A stretch of 64,000 nt of DNA from Paenibacillus sp. NEAU-GSW1 (GCF_009737085.1 NZ_WOVL01000017.1:1-64000), one strand, 5' to 3'. Shown: positions 6,699-16,425, counted from the first letter of the stretch. Notes: a model not told the origin generated them from the letters alone. Translations and numbers: made by a program.

Positions 6699-8894
6699 CT
6701 AAGCATAGGGTTCAAATTGCTCTCGGACGACGATTTTGCCCATTTTTTTAAACTCCTGCTGAGCGGCGCGGATCATTTGAACCATGCCAATCGGCCTTCC
6801 TTCGCCTGCCGCAAGAAAAGCGGCGGAAAGCACTATATTTTTAATATGCCCGCCCGCCACATCGATTCGTTCCGCCAGAAACGGCAAGTCCAACTCGGCA
6901 TCTACAGGCGCTTCTTCCGGCAGTAGACCGCGGAATATCCGCTCGCGGCCCTCCGCGTCCGGAAACGGAAACTGAACGATGACCTGCATTCGGCGCAGGA
7001 AAGCCTCATCCATGTTTTGCTGCAAATTCGTCGCCAGAATAGAGACGCCGTCAAACGCTTCGATTCGCTGAAGCAAATAAGCAGCCTCCATATTGGCGTA
7101 ACGGTCGTGAGAATCTTTGACTTCCGTCCGCTTGCCAAACAATGAATCGGCCTCGTCAAAAAACAAAATCGAGCCGCTGTTTTCCGCTTCCGCGAACATC
7201 TCCCGCAAATTTTTCTCCGTTTCGCCAATGTATTTGCTGACGATTCTGGACAGATCGATCCGATACAGCTCTATGCCGAGCTCCTTCGCCATCACTTCGG
7301 CTGCCATCGTCTTGCCGGTGCCTGGCGGCCCGGCAAAAAGCATGCTAAGACCCCGTCCGTACGGAAGCTTCCGGCCAAAGCCCCAGCGTCCGTATACCGT
7401 TTCGCCGTATCGAAATCTAGCACATGCCTCTTTCAGTTGCGCAAACGAATCATCCGGAAGCACGAGATCATCCCAGCCGCGAACAGGCGTCAGCTTATCT
7501 GCAAGCTCGGACAGCCGGGTTTGCACCTGCGTGCGGGATGCTTCGGCCAACTCGCCCGTATGCGGCACATCGCCGCCTCGCATAGCTGCCAATCGGAACG
7601 CTTGCCTCATCGTCCCTTGAATTTGACCTGGCGTGAATTTATATTTGTCCGCCAGCTCGGATTGCAAATCGTCTGCCAGTTTCCCGTTCGCAGCCTGCTT
7701 CCAGACGAACAGCCGCTCTACGGCAGCGGGATACGGCAGCGCAATATCGAGCATTGCCGCCGTTTCCGGGAGAGGCAGCTGTTCGCGCCGTTTCGCTTCA
7801 CGGTTCAGCCAGAAAACGACCGGCGATTTCCCTTCCGCCGCGTACTCGCTCAATGCCGCGCGAAAAGCCTTAAAGCTCTCGGCGGCTTGCGATTCTTCCG
7901 CCCACAATGCGTCCGTATTCTCAAAAGCTAGTGCAGCTCCTGTAATTATCGCTTCGCGAACAAGCAAACGAAGCTTCTCGCGCAGCGCCTCGCCGGCAGC
8001 AGGCAGCCTTTGTCCATGGATGATGAGCAACGGCTGTCCCAGTGCATGCGAAACATGCTTCACATGCAGCTTTTTGCCGCCCCCGGCGGGACCCGTTAAT
8101 TGAATAACTGGGAAATAGCCTGACTGTCCGGTTTCCAAATCTCTGCAGGAACGGACAGCCTGAAGGAGCGCTCGCTGGAGCTGAGCGCCCACGAGCAGCG
8201 GTTCCAGCGCCTCCTTTTCATCCGTTCGGCTCGCTACGCCAGACAATCGGCTGTCCATCCGCTCTGTCTCCAGCAGAAGGCTGATGATCCGCTGATCAAG
8301 CTTCATCAATTGCCGCAAGGAGCTGCGCGTCTGTCCCGATGCGGTGTCCAGCTGTGCCAGGCAATACCGGCGCAGCTTGGAGCCTTCTCCCAGAAATCCT
8401 CTGGCTGATTGAACCTGTTGCGCAGAATCGGCGAGCAGCTTTAGCGCCAATTCCACGGTCGGCATGCGCAGCGTAACGTCGTCATTCAAGTAACCGAACC
8501 AGCTCTCGCAGCGGGAATCGAATTCAGCAGCCAGAGCAAGCAGGACGCAGCGCCGCTCCCACGCCGAAAGATCCAGCCGCTCCGACAGCTCGGCAAGCGG
8601 AAGCTTCGTTCCGGCTTTCAAGCTTGCGGCAACCCTTTTCTGCATATGGCGCTCAGCGTCGAGACGCTCGCTGCGGAACTGCCGCAACGGATCCTCGTCT
8701 TCATTCCAAGGAGCCGCATCAGGCTCAAGCGTCCGCTCGATATCTGCCGGCGTAATGACTAGACCACGCAAAACAAGCGAGGATTCGTCCGCTGTCTCTC
8801 TGCTCTCGAAATGCTGCAGCAGCAGACGGATTCCCCGCTCGATAAGTTCGAATTCATCCTCTATGTAAGCAAAACCGTTGTCATACAATCGCAT
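6699..8894 (-). CDS. eCIS-associated AAA+ ATPase (Afp15-like)
   Basis: This protein of about 731 residues has a long helical N-terminal half and a C-terminal AAA+ module with Walker A FAGPPGTGKT, Walker B SILFFDEADSLFG and an arginine-rich sensor region near AFLRRMQVIVQFPFPDAEGR. A second, weaker nucleotide-binding-like stretch, TGPAGGGKKLHVKHVSHALG, lies in the N-terminal half, so it may be a double-ATPase with one degenerate site. ATPases of this kind are part of nearly all eCIS loci and are thought to act in assembly. The ATG at 8894 is preferred over a GTG at 8906 because GGTGG sits correctly before it. Confidence 0.9.
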   Translation of the reverse strand: MRLYDNGFAYIEDEFELIERGIRLLLQHFESRETADESSLVLRGLVITPADIERTLEPDAAPWNEDEDPLRQFRSERLDAERHMQKRVAASLKAGTKLPLAELSERLDLSAWERRCVLLALAAEFDSRCESWFGYLNDDVTLRMPTVELALKLLADSAQQVQSARGFLGEGSKLRRYCLAQLDTASGQTRSSLRQLMKLDQRIISLLLETERMDSRLSGVASRTDEKEALEPLLVGAQLQRALLQAVRSCRDLETGQSGYFPVIQLTGPAGGGKKLHVKHVSHALGQPLLIIHGQRLPAAGEALREKLRLLVREAIITGAALAFENTDALWAEESQAAESFKAFRAALSEYAAEGKSPVVFWLNREAKRREQLPLPETAAMLDIALPYPAAVERLFVWKQAANGKLADDLQSELADKYKFTPGQIQGTMRQAFRLAAMRGGDVPHTGELAEASRTQVQTRLSELADKLTPVRGWDDLVLPDDSFAQLKEACARFRYGETVYGRWGFGRKLPYGRGLSMLFAGPPGTGKTMAAEVMAKELGIELYRIDLSRIVSKYIGETEKNLREMFAEAENSGSILFFDEADSLFGKRTEVKDSHDRYANMEAAYLLQRIEAFDGVSILATNLQQNMDEAFLRRMQVIVQFPFPDAEGRERIFRGLLPEEAPVDAELDLPFLAERIDVAGGHIKNIVLSAAFLAAGEGRPIGMVQMIRAAQQEFKKMGKIVVREQFEPYA

Positions 8895-8927
8895 AATGAT
8901 TACCACCCCAGCATGGTGTCTTTCTCT

Positions 8928-10118
8928 CTAGCGGCGCGTCAGGCACAATACTGCAATATCGTCAGACTGCGGCGCGCCGTCCGCGAACATGAACACATCC
9001 ATCAACAGCGCGTCAATAATTTCGGCGCTGGAGTACTCTTTCGTTTGCGCGAGAAAACGCTGCAATCGTCCAGCCGAATATTGCTCCTGAAGCGCATTTT
9101 CCGCTTCCGTAATGCCGTCCGTGTAAATAATCAGCTTGTCGCCGCGCTCCAGCTGAAGCGAAACATTTTTGTATATAAATTCAGGGAATGAGCCTAACGG
9201 AATGCCTTTTGCGAGTTTAATAGGAAGCACCTCGCCATTCGCCTTCACCATATAAGGCGTGCAATGCCCGCCGTCGCTCAACACCGCTTCTCCCGTTGAA
9301 ATCTTTAGCACGCCGCAAACGATCGTCGCAAACAATTGGGCATTATCAAGGCATAGCTCATCATTGACTTTTTTGAGCAGCTCGCCCGGGGACAGGTCCG
9401 GATTCATTTTCCCTTTCAGCAGCGACAGCGTCATCGCCATAAACAGCGCTGCAGGAATGCCTTTATCCGAAACGTCGCCAAGCGTGAAGAAAAGATGGTC
9501 CTCGTCGATTTTGAAAAAGTTGTAGAAATCGCCGCCGACCTCTTTGGCCGATTTCAACAGCGCACACACATCAAACGGCTCATTGGCCGAGGGCATCGTC
9601 GTCGGCAGGAAGCTGAGCTGAATGCTTCCCGCAATCTGCAGCTCGCTTTCCAGCCTTTCCTTCAAAGCGGTAGCTTCTTGAAGCTCATTAACCGATTCTT
9701 CCGTTACCTCATGCAGCATCGCATTATCGAGCGCCAGCGCCAAAGGACCCGACAGCTTCGCCAGAAGGTCGCGTTCCGCCGCCGTCAGGCGCTGGCCGCC
9801 CGCCTTCCCGGAGGCTTGGAGCATGCCAAGCCGACGTCCTCTTGCCTCCAGCGGGACGGACACTTGTTCTTGCCCCGTCAATCCGCCATTTTGATCCGCC
9901 AAAACAATCGCCGCTTCTTCGGAATCGACCAGCCGCTTGATGCCCTCTTCCCCTGCGAGGAGAAGCTCCTCCTTGCGTTTGGCGGAATAGATTTGCGAGC
10001 TAAGCTCGAACAGCAGGTCCGACTGCTTGATTTTCGCCGACAGCCGCCTGTTTTGAATCCATAGCGCCGCTGCCGCCCCCAGTCCGATTGCACCTGCTAT
10101 CCATCCTGCAATAGTCAA
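8928..10118 (-). CDS. PP2C-type serine phosphatase of a partner-switching module (RsbU/SpoIIE-like)
   Basis: This 396-residue protein has an N-terminal membrane helix (about 1-20), a GAF-like region (about 50-150) and a C-terminal PP2C domain of the SpoIIE class. Metal-binding motifs are visible as EVGGDFYNFF, FTLGDVSDKG, LSDGGHCTPY, IIYTDGITEAEN and QSDDIAVLCL. Such phosphatases dephosphorylate a STAS antagonist, which then captures the anti-sigma kinase. The gene follows the STAS gene and precedes the eCIS ATPase by 33 bases, so it is probably in one operon and may switch on eCIS production or firing. Confidence 0.85.
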   Translation of the reverse strand: MTIAGWIAGAIGLGAAAALWIQNRRLSAKIKQSDLLFELSSQIYSAKRKEELLLAGEEGIKRLVDSEEAAIVLADQNGGLTGQEQVSVPLEARGRRLGMLQASGKAGGQRLTAAERDLLAKLSGPLALALDNAMLHEVTEESVNELQEATALKERLESELQIAGSIQLSFLPTTMPSANEPFDVCALLKSAKEVGGDFYNFFKIDEDHLFFTLGDVSDKGIPAALFMAMTLSLLKGKMNPDLSPGELLKKVNDELCLDNAQLFATIVCGVLKISTGEAVLSDGGHCTPYMVKANGEVLPIKLAKGIPLGSFPEFIYKNVSLQLERGDKLIIYTDGITEAENALQEQYSAGRLQRFLAQTKEYSSAEIIDALLMDVFMFADGAPQSDDIAVLCLTRR

Positions 10119-10152
10119 AGGAGTCCCTCCTTTCTTTCATCCGGGAGTGCAA

Positions 10153-10497
10153 TTATGCGCCTGCTCCGAGTTTTTCGAATGCTTCCTCGCGTGTAACCGC
10201 CATTTCCAATATGGCTGTAAAGCCCGACATTTCAAATACGTCCAGCACCTGCTCGCCAAGGCTTGCGCACACCATTCTGCCATTTGTCGCGCGCAGCTTT
10301 TTCGCCGCCACCAGGATGACGCGCAGCCCCGCGCTGCTTATGTATTGCAAACCGCTGAAGTCGAATACGAATTGCTGCTTTCCTTCTGCTAATAGCTTCA
10401 GAAACGTCTGCTCCGCGACCGTTGCATTGTTCCCGTCAAGCCTGCCTTCCAGCGGCAAAACCGTAATTCCGTTCACTTCCTGCGTCTCAATGTTCAT
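10153..10497 (-). CDS. STAS-domain anti-sigma factor antagonist (SpoIIAA/RsbV-like)
   Basis: This 114-residue protein has full STAS length and the phosphorylation motif YISSAGLRVIL, in which the second serine is the expected target of the anti-sigma kinase. The N-terminal LPLEGRLDGNNA strand is also typical. It lies 3 bases from the anti-sigma gene and 34 bases from the phosphatase gene, so all three partners are present. No sigma factor gene is visible in the window; its target may be encoded elsewhere. Confidence 0.9.
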   Translation of the reverse strand: MNIETQEVNGITVLPLEGRLDGNNATVAEQTFLKLLAEGKQQFVFDFSGLQYISSAGLRVILVAAKKLRATNGRMVCASLGEQVLDVFEMSGFTAILEMAVTREEAFEKLGAGA

Positions 10498-10500
10498 CGT

Positions 10501-10968
10501 TCATTGTCCTCCCGCTTGCCTTTGTGAGTCATCTTGCTTGCCGGCATACGTTAACCCTTTGCGCAAACGCAAATGATTTCGCCCGCCAGTCCTTTCATAG
10601 TGCACTTCATCCATTAAACGCCTTACAAAAAATAGTCCCAGACCGCCAATCTCCCGGTCTTCCAGGGCGAGCGTCGTGTCCGGGCTTTCCTCTTCAAGCG
10701 GATTGAACGGAATTCCCCCATCATCCATGTTTACCTCAACAGCTTCAGACGCCGCTTTCACGCAAACCGCGATCGTATGCTCTCCGCCGGAAGGAAATCC
10801 GTAGTTCACGATATTGACGATCAATTCCTCGCACGCCAGCGACAAATCCAGCACCGCCCGCGGATGCCAGCCTGCTTCCGAGCCGACCGACTCCAGCAGC
10901 TCATTCAGCCGCTCCAGCTCGTCCATGCGGTTAAACAACTGTATCTCCCGAAATATCGGATAATGCAT
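10501..10968 (-). CDS. Anti-sigma factor serine kinase (RsbW/SpoIIAB-like)
   Basis: This 155-residue protein has a GHKL ATPase fold: an N-box LSLACEELIVNIVNYGF, a G1 box MDDGGIPFNP and a G2-like GGLGLFFVRRLMD. It should phosphorylate the adjacent STAS protein and bind a sigma factor or another partner. A longer frame starts at 10986, but the ATG at 10968 has GGGAGGG 7 bases upstream. It is the first gene of the partner-switching group, with a 131-base gap before it that could hold a promoter. Confidence 0.85.
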   Translation of the reverse strand: MHYPIFREIQLFNRMDELERLNELLESVGSEAGWHPRAVLDLSLACEELIVNIVNYGFPSGGEHTIAVCVKAASEAVEVNMDDGGIPFNPLEEESPDTTLALEDREIGGLGLFFVRRLMDEVHYERTGGRNHLRLRKGLTYAGKQDDSQRQAGGQ

Positions 10969-11099
10969 ACGTGACCCTCCCGCCAAAAAGTCCGGAGCGA
11001 TAGCCCCGCATGAATATGATTACTATTCTACGAAAATAGCAGTAATCCTGCCGGTTTTGTCGAAAACGGCGAGAAATGGCGGATGGAATCGGATGCGTG

Positions 11100-11798
11100 C
11101 TATCCTCTGCGATCAAATAAACCTTTCTCCATCGCATAGCGGGTTAATTGGACCCGATTGTCCAGATGGAGCTTTTGCAATATATTTTTTAGATGGTTTT
11201 TGACCGTATGCTCGGATAATCCGAAAGCAGCAGCAATTTCGCGGTTGGACTCTCCGGTGACGACGCGCTCCAGCACTTCTTTTTCCCGTTCAGTCAACGG
11301 GGTCGTCATGGACTTGTCCTCCTCCGCATTCCGCTGCCCCGCTTCTGCGGCGCCTCTCCCGCCGGCGAATTCCTGAAGCAGCCTGTATGCCAGCTCCTTG
11401 GACATCGGCGCCTCGTCGTCCGCAATCGCCCGCAAATATTCGACCCAAGCGGACGGAGCCAAATTTTTGAGCAAATAGCCTTGCGCGCCCCGCTTGATCG
11501 CTTCGAATAAATGGGTAATATCGTCGGAGACTGTTACCATAACGATCTTCAGCGACGGATGCAGAAACTTCAATTGCTGCGTCGCCTCCAAGCCTCCCAT
11601 ACCAGGCATATTGATATCCATTAGAACCAGATCAGGGAGAACGTCGTCGATTCTCGCGATTGCCTCCTCGCCGCTCGCCGCTTCTCCTGCAATCTCAAAC
11701 GACGAATCAGAGGCAAGAATTTCACGCATTCCCTCTTTGCCGTGCGGATGATCGTCAACCAGAAACACCCGTATTTTCAAGATCGGACTCTCTATCAT
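11100..11798 (-). CDS. NarL/LuxR-family response regulator
   Basis: This 232-residue protein has an N-terminal receiver with acidic pocket VDDHP, the phosphoacceptor in LVLMDINMPGMGG and a conserved lysine in GYLLKNL. The C-terminal LuxR helix-turn-helix is LTEREKEVLERVV...SNREIA...HTVKNHLKNILQKL. A Gln/Ala/Gly-rich linker joins them. Its start overlaps the stop of the upstream kinase by four bases. The pair sits between the DUF4157 gene and the eCIS operon and is the likely sensory input, although a promoter target cannot be proven from sequence. Confidence 0.93.
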   Translation of the reverse strand: MIESPILKIRVFLVDDHPHGKEGMREILASDSSFEIAGEAASGEEAIARIDDVLPDLVLMDINMPGMGGLEATQQLKFLHPSLKIVMVTVSDDITHLFEAIKRGAQGYLLKNLAPSAWVEYLRAIADDEAPMSKELAYRLLQEFAGGRGAAEAGQRNAEEDKSMTTPLTEREKEVLERVVTGESNREIAAAFGLSEHTVKNHLKNILQKLHLDNRVQLTRYAMEKGLFDRRG

Positions 11799-12655
11799 TG
11801 TTCTTGCCTCCCGCTCTCTATCGTTACTAGCGTTCCTTTCCCCGATTCGCCGGCCACATGCAAGGACCAGCCCATCCGTTCCGCCCGGTCCCGCATCATC
11901 TTGATTCCATAATTGCCTTTAGCGCCAATGGACAACTCGCTCGCGCCAACGCCGTTATCCCGAATCAGACAGCGGAACGGAGTCTCCCCCTTAGGAGGCA
12001 ACGCGCCGATTTCTTCGCAAACGACGGTCGCTTGGGTTGCCAGCGCATGCTTTCGCACGTTCATTAACGCTTCCCTAATAATGGCCAGAAGCTCGATCTT
12101 GCTTTTATTGTTCAGCACGCCGTCCCCAATCCGCCAATCGATCGCGACTTTAATGCCGCTCGTCTGCTTCATTTCCTCTACCAGCGGGTAAATCGCACTG
12201 ATCCATGAACTGTCGGCTGCAACCGGATCAGATTGCAAATTGGCAATAGATTGTCTCACATCCTCGTAAACATGTTTGATCGTCCCTCTAATTTGCTCCC
12301 TTGTCCGTCTGGCCGTTTCTTCAGAATCGGCCTGTTCAAGCCGCTCCATCTTGACCGACAATAGAAACAAAGATTGCGATATGCCGTCATGCAGCTCGCG
12401 GGCTAGCTGCTCCCGCTGCTCCAATGCCGCTTTCGTCATTTGTTCGCGCTGCAGCGCTTCTTGCGTCTGCTCCATCTTGGCAAACAGCGCGCGCAGCAGC
12501 GTCAGCGTGACGACCAGCACGATTAACGGCGCCAGCCAGTTGCCGAGCTCCATCGACACGTAGGACAATAAAAAAGCATGCCGGGCATATTCCCACAGCC
12601 CGATCGTAATTGTAGGTATCCATAAAATAAGAAGCTTCAGCCATTTATAGGACAT
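11795..12655 (-). CDS. Membrane histidine kinase (HisKA_3, NarX/LiaS type)
   Basis: This 286-residue kinase has two N-terminal membrane helices (about 5-20 and 35-55), a coiled linker and the dimerisation motif EQLARELHDGISQSLFLL with the phosphorylated histidine. The ATPase region contains N-box IREALMNVRKHA, RDNGVG and GNYGIKMMRDRAE. There is no large external sensor domain, so it may sense membrane or cell-envelope state like LiaS. It partners the response regulator that overlaps it. The start has AAGGAGG about 11 bases upstream. Confidence 0.92.
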   Translation of the reverse strand: MSYKWLKLLILWIPTITIGLWEYARHAFLLSYVSMELGNWLAPLIVLVVTLTLLRALFAKMEQTQEALQREQMTKAALEQREQLARELHDGISQSLFLLSVKMERLEQADSEETARRTREQIRGTIKHVYEDVRQSIANLQSDPVAADSSWISAIYPLVEEMKQTSGIKVAIDWRIGDGVLNNKSKIELLAIIREALMNVRKHALATQATVVCEEIGALPPKGETPFRCLIRDNGVGASELSIGAKGNYGIKMMRDRAERMGWSLHVAGESGKGTLVTIESGRQEQ

Positions 12656-12804
12656 CCGTTTAACAGCCTCCTTCGCGATTCCCCTTTGCCGCTTTTTTCA
12701 GTGTAACTGAGGGAAATCCAAAGAACAATCAAACCATTATTATCCATAACATGATACAATGGGACAAGATCTATCAACGAGCAATAGGAAAGGAACGATA
12801 CTCC

Positions 12805-14874
12805 TTGAGCCAACGAATGCCAAAGCGCAGCAAATCGACACAGGCAACGCAGCCCCAAGAAAGCGCGCAATTGAAAAAGAATGCACCGAACTCAGGCCCT
12901 CAAGCAGCTTCTCCTTCTATATTGACGCAATTGCAGCAAACGGCCGGCAACCGTGCCGTTGCGCAGCTGATGCAGCAGTCGCCTGCCGCTGAACCCGCTC
13001 CGGTTGCAGAGGCAGCGGCGCCCGCTTCTGGAAACCGAACTGGCATGCCGGATAAATTGAAATCGGGAATGGAAAGCCTATCAGGCATATCGATGAATGA
13101 CGTCAAGGTTCACTACGGCTCCTCTAAGCCGGCCGAGCTGGACGCCTTAGCCTATGCCCAAGGCAACAATATTTTTGTCGGACCAGGCCAGGAGAAGCAT
13201 TTGCCGCATGAAGCTTGGCATGTCGTGCAGCAAAAGCAAGGACGAGTCAAGCCTTCCACGCAATTGAAAGGCGTTAACGTTAACGACAATCCCGGATTGG
13301 AGCGAGAGGCCGATCGGATGGGGGCCAAGGCTGCCTCATATGCGGACGAAGCGACACATTTGCAGGAAGATTCGGGTCCAACGACGTCCACTGCTACCGC
13401 ACAGCTCTTTAAAGGAATGAATAAGAGCAACAAAGAGAGACTGAAACAATCCCGAATTGATTCAGGCAACCAGGAAATGCAGCTTGACCATTCCGTTTCC
13501 CAACATACATTATTAAAATTTGTACCGCTCATTGATAAAATCAGATCGATGGTCATTCCAAAGAAATGCAATTACACAGAAACGAAAGACGCTTACGAGC
13601 GATTTGAAGCAAAAACCGGAAAACCGGTAGAATTGGAAAACAAACTGCTGAATTTAGAAAACAACCTTACGCCCGGATTTCAAAAGACGACCGGCAATCC
13701 AGGCTCGACCTTCGATCCGCAAATTGAAATGGATGGAAATATTTCTGTGCAAACCGACGGAAGCCAGCATTTGTTTAAGCTCGACAATGCAATTCGCAAG
13801 CTGTCCAGATTGCCTATCCTGACCCAAACAGAAGCATTGGAGAGCGAAGATGCGAATCTCGATCAAATACTGGGAGACACCTTGAATACAATTACGGACT
13901 GTATATTGCATATCCAGGCAGAGAGCAAGCCGAAATTCGATTCCGATATCTGGTACTCGTATAGCGATAATACAGAAAATGAGGAAAAGCATGTCAAACG
14001 CGTCTCTGCCAAATGGCTGGAAGGCGATGATAGACGCCTTGCTTCTCTAGGCAGTGAAGATTATCCGACATTAAGCCAAGTTCCATTTCAATTTACTTAT
14101 GACGTTCCCACAATTATAAGAAAGCCTCCTCCTGTAAGTACCGGCAAGAAGAAGAAAAATCAGAAGCCTGAAATCGAATTCGAAAAAATAATGAAAAAGG
14201 TCGATATCGAAGTCATTATTCCGGTAACCGCCTGGAAGCATATTTACGATCGTCATTACATTCCGACCTTTAAAGGCGATATTCAGGCCATTAACACCTT
14301 TTGGAAAAAGCCGCCAATCGAAGCTATTACCGCTCAATTGCTCAGTCCAGAAATCCAATTGCTCTTCGATCGCAACATGGAAAATCTAGGCATCCTGGAA
14401 AAGCAGGAGCCGACGACGACGGAGCAATCCGATTACGATGATGAATACGACGACTACAATTATGACGAATCCTTTGACGAGGATACTAAGGAAGAAATTG
14501 TTAAAGACGGCAAGGGAGAAATTGTCGACGATGGCGCAGACAGTGTAAACAATTCCGTTGACGATGAAGCGGAAGAGAAAAAGAACAAGAAAAATGAAAT
14601 GTCCGAAGAAGAAAAACAATTAGCCGTCAAATTTATGGGCGACGTTACCAATGTAAACGAATTTGTCGATCAATTATTTTTCCAAGGCATTATGAAGGTA
14701 GAGTCCAACACGAAAACGGAGAGCAAATTGGCCTTTATGGTCAAATCGATTGCTCCGCAGCATTTCGGACTCGGATACGGTGTTGTACCCGCTTTGCTTC
14801 AAAAGAAAATGGCTCAGCTAGAAGAGTTGAAGAAGCCGCCCAAGGATGAGAACGAGCCGAATTCATCGAATTAA
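12805..14874 (+). CDS. DUF4157 (eCIS core domain) protein, candidate injected effector
   Basis: The TTG at 12805 has AAAGGA 10 bases upstream and gives 689 residues; an ATG at 12817 is an alternative. After a charged N-terminus and an [18 protein letters not shown] stretch, residues about 75-180 form a DUF4157 domain with HExxH in [14 protein letters not shown]. This domain marks proteins associated with eCIS. Beyond it are LDHSVSQ...[10 protein letters not shown] and FDPQIE motifs, an [17 protein letters not shown] segment ending in NTFWKK, and a very acidic tail rich in Asp and Glu. The HxxxRH and DH...N patterns recall nuclease-type toxin domains, but this is inference. It is divergent from the two-component system. 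Confidence 0.85.
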   Translation: MSQRMPKRSKSTQATQPQESAQLKKNAPNSGPQAASPSILTQLQQTAGNRAVAQLMQQSPAAEPAPVAEAAAPASGNRTGMPDKLKSGMESLSGISMNDVKVHYGSSKPAELDALAYAQGNNIFVGPGQEKHLPHEAWHVVQQKQGRVKPSTQLKGVNVNDNPGLEREADRMGAKAASYADEATHLQEDSGPTTSTATAQLFKGMNKSNKERLKQSRIDSGNQEMQLDHSVSQHTLLKFVPLIDKIRSMVIPKKCNYTETKDAYERFEAKTGKPVELENKLLNLENNLTPGFQKTTGNPGSTFDPQIEMDGNISVQTDGSQHLFKLDNAIRKLSRLPILTQTEALESEDANLDQILGDTLNTITDCILHIQAESKPKFDSDIWYSYSDNTENEEKHVKRVSAKWLEGDDRRLASLGSEDYPTLSQVPFQFTYDVPTIIRKPPPVSTGKKKKNQKPEIEFEKIMKKVDIEVIIPVTAWKHIYDRHYIPTFKGDIQAINTFWKKPPIEAITAQLLSPEIQLLFDRNMENLGILEKQEPTTTEQSDYDDEYDDYNYDESFDEDTKEEIVKDGKGEIVDDGADSVNNSVDDEAEEKKNKKNEMSEEEKQLAVKFMGDVTNVNEFVDQLFFQGIMKVESNTKTESKLAFMVKSIAPQHFGLGYGVVPALLQKKMAQLEELKKPPKDENEPNSSN

Positions 14875-14967
14875 GCAATGAAAGCCCGCTAATCTCGTAT
14901 AAGAAGCCAACAAAACGAACATGATGAGAATTGAAGGTGTGATATACGGATAAGGAGGACTTTCCGC

Positions 14968-15114
14968 ATGACTGACAGCTATTATAAAATCGCCGAGCTT
15001 GGCGACAGAAACGAAGCGTTGGAATCGATCCGCAAGCTGGAACAGAAATTGACCGAGGAAATCGGAACGACGATTTCATTAGTCGCCTACGAAAACGAAG
15101 ACGATGAGCAATAA
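14968..15114 (+). CDS. Small hypothetical protein
   Basis: An ATG at 14968 with AAGGAGG 9 bases upstream opens a 48-residue frame, MTDSYYKIAELGDRNEALES..., that ends in an acidic AYENEDDEQ. It is predicted as one long amphipathic helix and a strand. I do not recognise the family. It lies 93 bases after the DUF4157 gene and just before a strong terminator, so it may be the last gene of that transcript, for example an immunity or accessory factor; that is speculative. Confidence 0.65.
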   Translation: MTDSYYKIAELGDRNEALESIRKLEQKLTEEIGTTISLVAYENEDDEQ

Positions 15115-15115
15115 G

Positions 15116-15170
15116 AAACGCTCGATTCCGCCCGGAAAGCTTAGCATACGGGACGGGGTCGAGCGTTTTA
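15116..15170. terminator. Bidirectional terminator
   Basis: Arms AAACGCTCGA (15116-15125) and TCGAGCGTTT (15159-15168) pair perfectly, with T runs on both sides. It separates the DUF4157 transcript from the converging oxoprolinase operon. Confidence 0.8.
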
Positions 15171-15179
15171 TCGTAATGG

Positions 15180-15596
15180 TTAAATCCAGCTATAATAACG
15201 GAAGCTTTCACCTTGCGACGTTTTTCCGGTACCGCCTCTTAAAACCGGCGGACAGTCCCGGTCATCCGTCCAAACGTAGACCCAGCCGGCGTTGTCCGTC
15301 CGCCATGCGTCGGCAACCCAGATCCGTTCATAATCGTTAAGCTCCTCGATTCCGGCAAACTCCTCCAGCCTGTCCATCGCCGCAAGACCAGGCAGGCTGA
15401 CCGTCAGCCATGCACCGCGCACATACTTTGATCCGGCATCTCGAACAGCTGCCGGGTACGCCCCGGCATCCACTAGGCGCGCTTGAATATAGCCTTCCTC
15501 AATCTTCCCTGTAATGAATGGCGCGGCGATGAAATGGTTGTTTTGGCCGGGCAGCAGCGTGCCGTATACGAAAACTTTTACTAATTGCGGGTTCAT
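15180..15596 (-). CDS. Gamma-glutamylcyclotransferase family protein (AIG2/GGCT-like)
   Basis: This 138-residue protein has the family's N-terminal VFVYGTLLPGQNNH, with the substrate-binding YGTL loop, and a later MDRLEEF carrying the catalytic glutamate. Enzymes of this fold release 5-oxoproline from gamma-glutamyl peptides or amines. The start overlaps the pxpA stop by four bases. Because the operon breaks down 5-oxoproline, this gene could supply the substrate, a sensible functional pairing. Confidence 0.85.
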   Translation of the reverse strand: MNPQLVKVFVYGTLLPGQNNHFIAAPFITGKIEEGYIQARLVDAGAYPAAVRDAGSKYVRGAWLTVSLPGLAAMDRLEEFAGIEELNDYERIWVADAWRTDNAGWVYVWTDDRDCPPVLRGGTGKTSQGESFRYYSWI

Positions 15597-16390
15597 GGGC
15601 GTTTACCGGCTGCGGGCGATTCAAGCTGGACGCCTGCAGCTTTTAACGCTTTCTGAATATGAGCGGCAAATGACGCGGCATGCTTGCCGTCTCCATGAAG
15701 ACATATCGTATCGGCCTGCACCTTCGTCTCTTTCCCGTCAGCTGTAAAAGCGACGCCCCGCTGCGCCATTGCGACCGCTTGCCGCGCCGCTGCGTCCGCA
15801 TCTTCAATAAGCGCCCCGCTGCGCGATCGCGGCAGAAGGCTGCCTGACTCGTCATAAGCGCGGTCGGCAAAAACTTCGGAAGCCGCTTGCAAGCCATAGC
15901 GTTTCGCGGCTTCTAACAACAAGCTGCCCGATTGGGCGAATACGATAAGGTTGGCGTCGAAGCGGCAAGTCGCCTCAGCTATCGCCTCGGCGATCTCCAA
16001 ATCGCGATTAGCCATATGGTACAAAGCGCCATGCGGCTTCATATGGCGCAGCTTCGCGCCTTCAGCCCGGGCAAAGGCATCAAGCGCGCCCAGCTGATAC
16101 AGCATAAAGTCGTAAGCTTCCTTTGGCGAAATCGCCATTTCCCGGCGTCCGAAGCCAAGCCGATCGGGAAGGCCCGGATGCGCGCCGACAGACACGCTTG
16201 CGGCGGCAGCTTTCGCGATTGCCTCGCGCATCGTATGCGGATCGCCTGCATGAAAACCGCAGGCGATGTTGACGCTTGTCACATATCGGAGCAGCTCGTC
16301 GTCCTGCCCGAACGAATACGCGCCGTAGCCTTCACCGAAGTCGCAATTGAGGTCGATGGCGCGCATGGATGGATTGCTCTCGTTTTGCAT
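15593..16390 (-). CDS. pxpA: 5-oxoprolinase subunit A (LamB/YcsF family)
   Basis: This 265-residue protein starts MQNESNPSMRAIDLNCDFGEGYG and has the LamB/YcsF motifs DLNCDFGEG, NIACGFHAGDP, VGAHPGLPD and HMKPHGALYH. PxpA works with PxpB and PxpC in ATP-dependent opening of 5-oxoproline to glutamate. It is third in the order pxpB-pxpC-pxpA. An alternative start at the internal Met (MRAIDLN) would remove eight residues; AGGAGGC lies before the first. Confidence 0.92.
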   Translation of the reverse strand: MQNESNPSMRAIDLNCDFGEGYGAYSFGQDDELLRYVTSVNIACGFHAGDPHTMREAIAKAAAASVSVGAHPGLPDRLGFGRREMAISPKEAYDFMLYQLGALDAFARAEGAKLRHMKPHGALYHMANRDLEIAEAIAEATCRFDANLIVFAQSGSLLLEAAKRYGLQAASEVFADRAYDESGSLLPRSRSGALIEDADAAARQAVAMAQRGVAFTADGKETKVQADTICLHGDGKHAASFAAHIQKALKAAGVQLESPAAGKRP

Positions 16391-16425
16391 GAGAAGCAGC
16401 CTCCTTAATTAGAATTGAAATGCCG

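Noticed and set aside
12751..12804. Upstream ATG for the DUF4157 protein
   Set aside because: No ribosome site there; TTG 12805 has a well placed AAAGGA.
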